A stretch of DNA of 64,000 nt, taken from positions 1 through 64,000 of the forward strand of contig JAIQDT010005463.1 in assembly GCA_021521415.1 (NCBI GenBank), given 5' to 3'. The notes under the pieces are model-generated. The model ran no database searches, was not told where the DNA came from, and saw only the letters and a program-made list of their open reading frames with translations. Source of the stretch: Bidens hawaiensis (lineage: Eukaryota > Streptophyta > Magnoliopsida > Asterales > Asteraceae). Below, piece after piece: positions 59,295 through 64,000 of the stretch. Position numbers and translations under genes: made by a program. Position 1 is the stretch's first letter. The number at the start of each line of letters is the position of its first letter.

Positions 59295-59497
59295 TATCTA
59301 CTAGAAATAAACGATTGCAGCAACTTTGAAGCTGATCCTTTGATTTCGAAGCTGACCCCTTCGCTTATGGATCTAAATTTGTATTCACCTCATTGAAAAA
59401 AAAAATACACTAATGGATGACAAAACAATCAATTTGAAGCTGATCTTTTGAAGGCTGCGACTACAAAACAATCAATTGAGAATCGTCAGAAGAATTA

Positions 59498-59724
59498 TCT
59501 GGCTCAATGACATGAGGCGATGGTCTTCTGGCTCAATGACATGAGGCGATGGTTAAAGCTTGGGATCCTTGTGGTCTCAGGTTCGAAACTTGACTCATAT
59601 ATATATATATATATATAAATTACGTATTAGAAGCATTTTGTTGCAATTGGTCTTCTGGCTCAATAACATGAGGCGATGGTTAAAGCTTGGGATCCTTGCG
59701 GTCTTAGGTTCGAAACTTGACTCA
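59498..59724 (+). repeat. Tandem partial copies of a tRNA-derived SINE
   Basis: TCTGGCTCAATGACATGAGG occurs at 59498 and 59527 and, with one change, at 59654. The two longer copies continue GCGATGGTTAAAGCTTGGG and GGTTCGAAACTTGACTC, matching RNA polymerase III box A and box B spacing. A TA microsatellite and a G-run follow the copies. Confidence 0.6.
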
Positions 59725-60145
59725 AGGAGGGGGGGGGGGTTCCATAGTGGTGGGTTTCCTCTTTCATGGTGTTTATGGGTGAGTCAGGATTGAAACGTTA
59801 AAATCAATATGAACATTTGACATTGCAACTTAATTGGGTATAGGTGGTGAACCCAAAAACTACTAAAAAAAGAAAGAAGTATTTTGGTAAAGAAATAAAA
59901 TTAATTAATTAATTGCTGTAGCAATAATTAAAGTTTTAGTAACTTTTAGTTTGCACATTTCCTTCCGTCATCTCGTAAGTACATCCTGGATCCATCCGAC
60001 GACTCTCTATTCCGATTGGATTGGATTCAAATCGACCAGCAAACTTACTATTAATCCAATCAATTTCTCAAAACCCTAACCTTTCAGATCTCGGATCCAG
60101 TTACTGCAATTCGTCGATCGTAACCTACTTACTATATTATTTGAA

Positions 60146-62089
60146 ATGGCGGATCAATTTGAACACTACTTCAAAAGAGCAGATTTGGATCAGGACGGTC
60201 GCGTTAGTGGTGCCGAAGCTGTTTCCTTCTTTCAAGCCTCCGGTTTACCTAAGCCGGTTCTCGCTCAGGTAACTAACTAACTAACTGTTGCCATCCACTA
60301 CTTTGTTAGAATTTTGGTTTTAAATGATGCTTAGTTGGAGTATTAATCTGTATCAGATTCAAGCCAGATTTGTTAGGTTAGGTTACATACCAGAATCATA
60401 TGACAGATATGAATTTGTATGAGTTACATTTAGTTATAGACACAACTGCTTCTTGTTTTCATATGCCATTTTACTGTCTGAATGTTTTATAATCACTTTT
60501 CGATGGTGATTCAAGGAAGTCATTGATAATTTAAAAACTAATTTTACTTTTTTGATAGTCAAGTTTGTGTTAGTTTGACAATGGTTATATGAACCCTAAA
60601 CAGTAAGATATTCATTAACAGAAGTAGGTTACACCATGTCCATAGCTGTCAACAGTGAATAGCAGTCAATAGCGACAACCTACCTATACGCTACATAGCC
60701 ACAGCCATGAAATTGGCACTATTTGATGTTTAGCGATAAGGTATTAGAAATTTTTTTAAATGTTTTACACAGAAGTAAGTCCCCAACCAAAATAGCTATT
60801 ATAATCAATAAATACCACCAAGATAGCTTATAAAAAATGCAGATGGTCGCTATTTCACACGATTTGGTCACTGCAGATCACTTAGCACTAACCTGCCACT
60901 ACGCTACGCTATTTGCTATAGCGGGCGCTACGGGCACTATTGACAACGTTACACAAGCACTAGTAACTGATAGGTATATTCATTAACAGAAGTAGGTTAC
61001 ACAAACACTAATAACTGATAGGGTAATCAATTTCAAAATGCACATTCAAACACCATGTTATTTCATTATTTAGCAACTGTATGATATGCTTTCTTGAGTC
61101 TGAAGAGAAAATAAAGCAGAACTAGTATTATGTATGTGTGTGTGTGTGTGTGTATTTCATATTTGAAAGAAAGAAAAATAAATTATCATGCTTTAGAGTT
61201 TCTTTTTCGTGTTTTCAATTTCCTTTCTTTTTCTTTTTTTCTTTCTGTGTTTTTTACATTCTTTCATGGCATGTATTTGTTTGTGTGTAGATATGGACAT
61301 ATGCAGATCAAAATAGAACTGGTTACCTTGGGCGAACAGAGTTTTACAATTATCTGAAACTTGTTACCGTTGCACAAAGTAAGCGAGACCTTACTCCAGA
61401 TATTGTGAAGGCGGCATTATACGGGCCTGCTTCATCTAAAATCCCTCCTCCCCAGATTAATCTGCCTGCTTCTACTCCACCTCAGCCAAGTCCAAACATG
61501 GTGGGATCAACAGGAGCTGGTATAAGGGGTTATCCACCACAATCAGGTCAAGTCATGAGACCCAATCAGGTAATGCCAGGTGGAGGGACAAACGTTTACA
61601 ACGGTTCACTTACAAGTGGAATACAATCTCAAGTTCCTAGTACCGCCACTAGTAGTACCTTATTGCAAAATGCTAAACCAAACGGTTCAGTTGCTACCGT
61701 GTCTGCACCTAAAGATTCAGTCAGTCGTGCTGTTTCAGGAAACGGGTTTGCATCATTTGGTGCTGCTGTTTCATCTCAGCCAAGGGTTCCATTGCCCGTG
61801 TCTGCTGGTGGAGCTCAGTTATCTAATAAACCCTTTCAAAGTCACCAGCCTACTGTTAATCAGAATCACCACACACAATCAAATTTTAGACCTAATCAGC
61901 AAACTCCTGGATCTACATTTGCACCTGTCAGGCCTGAAAATCTTCCTTCTTCACAACCATGGCCAAAAATGTCACCAACCAGTATTCAGAAGTATGCCAA
62001 GGTTTTCATGGAGGTTGATACAGACAGAGATGGTAAAATTACTGGCGAGCAGGCACGCAATCTGTTCTTGAGTTGGAAGTTGCCTAGAG
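60146..62089 (+). CDS. EH-domain endocytosis protein (AtEH/Pan1 type), 5' part
   Basis: Exon 1 is 60146-60268 (MADQFEHYFKRADLDQDGRV... to KPVLAQ). Exon 2 is 61291-62089 (IWTYADQNRTGYLGRTEFY... to SWKLPR). Both have GT/AG junctions in phase, and the gene continues past the window through an intron of at least 1.9 kb. The first EH domain has an EF-hand loop at residues 13-24 (DLDQDGRVSGAE). A Pro/Gln/Ser-rich linker follows, then a second EH domain opening WPKMSPTSIQKYAKVF with loop DTDRDGKITGEQ. Plant AtEH1/Pan1 and AtEH2/Pan1 are TPLATE-complex subunits in clathrin-mediated endocytosis. No defect is visible in the part present. Family assignment is strong; which paralogue is unknown. Confidence 0.9.
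60608..61022. repeat. Tandem duplication split by the MITE
   Basis: The stretch ATTCATTAACAGAAGTAGG and the following ACACAAGCACTAGTAACTG-like word occur twice (60610 plus 60951, and 60976 plus 61000). The MITE separates the parts of the first copy. Confidence 0.6.
60635..60947. mobile_element. hAT-like MITE in intron 1 of the EH gene
   Basis: Inverted ends (CATAGCTGTCAACAGTG near the left end and GGCACTATTGACAAC at the right end) with flanking GTTACAC at 60628-60634 and 60948-60954. The interior is rich in ATAGCG/CGCTAT words. Confidence 0.6.
61132..61153. repeat. TG dinucleotide microsatellite
   Basis: About ten TG units in intron 1 of the EH gene. Confidence 0.85.
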
Positions 62090-64000
62090 GTAGGCCAAAT
62101 TTCTTTCAATTCACATTGCTTTATTGAGTTTTCTAGTTGCAAACTAAACTTAAGGTGTCATTTTAGTTCATTTAATTCTTGTGAGTCTGAATAAACTAAA
62201 AGCTACATCTGAATATCAACACGCTAGAAAACAAGACACACATGACACATGCCTAACCTTTAAGTCCTCTATTTATGCACTAATTAGAAAAGAGGAAGAT
62301 GAAGTACTTTTTCATTATGATTTTCAGTTATAAGCACATGGTTACAGAGAATTAGAGATTAGTGATAAGTATCACAAAGAAGACACCTTATATAAGTTCT
62401 ATATGAATAGGAAACCAACAAGTAACATGATCATAAGTGATATCTAGACTTTGTTATTTATACAATGGCTTAAATTGTGTGTTCTTATCAATCTGGCTGT
62501 ATAGACATTGACTTTCTTCAGAGTAAGATAATCCATAGTTACCAAAGGCGCTAGACGCACTCAAGGTGCATAGGCCTTGCCTGGGGCCTAGGCGCAAAAA
62601 AACTGAGGGCCTATGAAAAAAACACGCACTTAAATTAAAAAAATTTGAATTATATTATGTATTAGAAAAATAATACCATTCTTCGTATAAAATAAACAAA
62701 ACCTATTATATAACATCTAATATCATCTAACTAGTACCAAAAGCTCTAAAAGAGTTGAGATTCAAATGTAATTCCTAAACTTGAATAACAAAATGTTCAA
62801 AGTAAACGTACCAATAATTCAAATACCAAAATGTTTAAAACATGAAAACCAAAAGTTCAAAAAGTAATAAATAGTAAAGGTTCAAATGATCATTGTTCTT
62901 GATCCATCATCAAAACCAGTAGAGGTGCCGCCCACTTCTAGAATCGAGGGTCTAGGAACTAGAAGTAGAAGCACAAATATTGGGCCTCGCCTGGAAAATG
63001 GGCATAGGCGCAAGAAGCGAGGGCTTTTAATAACTATGAGATAATCAACCAAAATGTTGAACAGATGATGCTATATTGTGTATGGTCTGTCCCATACGCT
63101 TATATATTAAGTAAGAAGATACTTTTCTATTTTTTTGATTCACTAAGGAAAATATTCAAATATGCACACCAAATGAGTTAAAGAAATAATAAGTGAACCA
63201 TTTAAATTAACTTATATGTTGAAGGAAAAGCTGCATGAAGTGCAACCTATAAAAATTTTCTCGCCTCTTTTTTGGCATCCGCATATTAACCAAAAATATC
63301 TATTAGAGTTGTTGAAAACTGTGTTTACAGCGAGGACCATAGAAAGGCACTCTTTGTTTTCCTGAGCTCTAATTACTTGATTTCTCTTTGCTCTATTTTA
63401 TAATTATTTTCTTTATTTATGCAACACTTGCTTTAAAATATAATGTTGGGCCGTTCACCTAGAATCAAAAGATTTCTGGACCAGTTGGTCTTGGAGATCT
63501 TTGTGGCATGGTGTTGCTGTTGCTATCTAAAAGTTATCTCAATTTCTTTTAAATTTATGTTATAGTTCTATATGCATAAGAAAGTTAATAAGTATCGATG
63601 TCATTTTGCTTAAAAATGACGGAACAATGAAATTTTACCAACCTACATGAAGTGCCTGTAGGAGCACAATGCTTCATTTATTTGACCAGTTATGCTTACA
63701 TATTTGTAGTTTATATCTTTGTAGGCTGTACTAGTTGTGTCTAGAAAACACATATTAATTTTAAGTTTGCTATATTCTAGACAATAGCCATAAAGGAAAC
63801 AGTTTCAACACTAGAAATCCATCACTAGCAATAAAGCACACGCTCATAAGTATTGTTTTGCTAAAATGGGACGTGCTTGAAAACACACACTTATCGTGTT
63901 CTTTAAAAAAAAGCAGAAACCCAAGCTTTTAAGCAATCTGAGAATTGCCAAACACTATTTAGCATGGTGAAGATAGAGCACTTTGTTTGTGAAAGTATCG
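62090..64000 (+). other. Intron 2 of the EH-domain gene (continues beyond window)
   Basis: Begins with GTAGGCC at the exon 2 donor. No further exon was recognised before the window end. It contains the hAT MITE at 62534-63038; otherwise AT-rich DNA. Confidence 0.65.
62534..63038. mobile_element. hAT-type MITE in intron 2 of the EH gene
   Basis: Ends CATAGTTACCAAAGGCG and the complement CATAGTTATTAAAAGCCC, flanked by a perfect 8-base duplication AGATAATC (62526-62533 and 63039-63046). The interior edge words (GGCGC, GGCCTTGCC) are repeated inverted. Confidence 0.88.

Overview
This window is plant nuclear DNA. It has intron-bearing genes, plant cis-prenyltransferase and TPLATE-complex gene families, and dense nested LTR retrotransposons, MITEs and a Helitron. 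The mix of SIRE-type copia and Tekay-like gypsy elements with a latex-type cis-prenyltransferase suggests the daisy family (Asteraceae). That family assignment is inference; no species can be named from the sequence alone.

Bases 1-46485 are essentially a transposon graveyard. (1) 1-6601 is a gypsy-type LTR element with long LTRs (about 1.97 kb) that carries only a decayed gag and no pol; its 5' LTR is cut by the window edge. (2) 6602-8904 has no readable gene and looks like old minus-strand LTR sequence. (3) 8990 to about 23.2 kb is a decayed SIRE/Maximus-type Ty1-copia element in the order gag, protease, integrase, reverse transcriptase, RNase H. It also has a very long third ORF region (19278-22200) with its own promoter-like block. 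A solo LTR with a TTGAC target duplication splits its gag from its protease. (4) 24129 to about 26.46 kb is a minus-strand LTR. (5) 27208-46485 is a second Ty1-copia element with short LTRs. It is broken by a solo LTR (27818-29619), by a complete minus-strand Tekay-like gypsy element (31833-41159, target duplication AACCA, splitting the integrase region), and by a Helitron in its 3' LTR (43220-46380). The Helitron itself holds a MULE-type foldback element with a 9-base target duplication, which in turn holds a small hAT-type MITE.

Bases 46486-64000 are gene-bearing. They hold an apparently intact, intronless cis-prenyltransferase gene (47701-48522, +). Next is a vacuolar amino-acid transporter (AVT1-like) gene with two in-frame nonsense codons (49191-50990, -). 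An SRPK-type protein kinase gene with three frameshifts follows (52368-54882, -). Last is the 5' part of an EH-domain endocytosis gene of the AtEH/Pan1 type (60146 to beyond the window, +). Between and inside them lie hAT MITEs with perfect 8-base target duplications, a pogo-like element with a transposase remnant, a LINE fragment and tRNA-derived SINE fragments.

The most unusual signals are three. One is the long third ORF of the SIRE element, with a dense ATTCGTTA/TAACGAAT motif array around its promoter-like TATA box; the same motif fills the element's 3' LTR. Another is the recurrence, in unrelated LTR families here, of short palindrome arrays upstream of the TATA box. The third is an extra ORF upstream of gag in the Tekay-like element.
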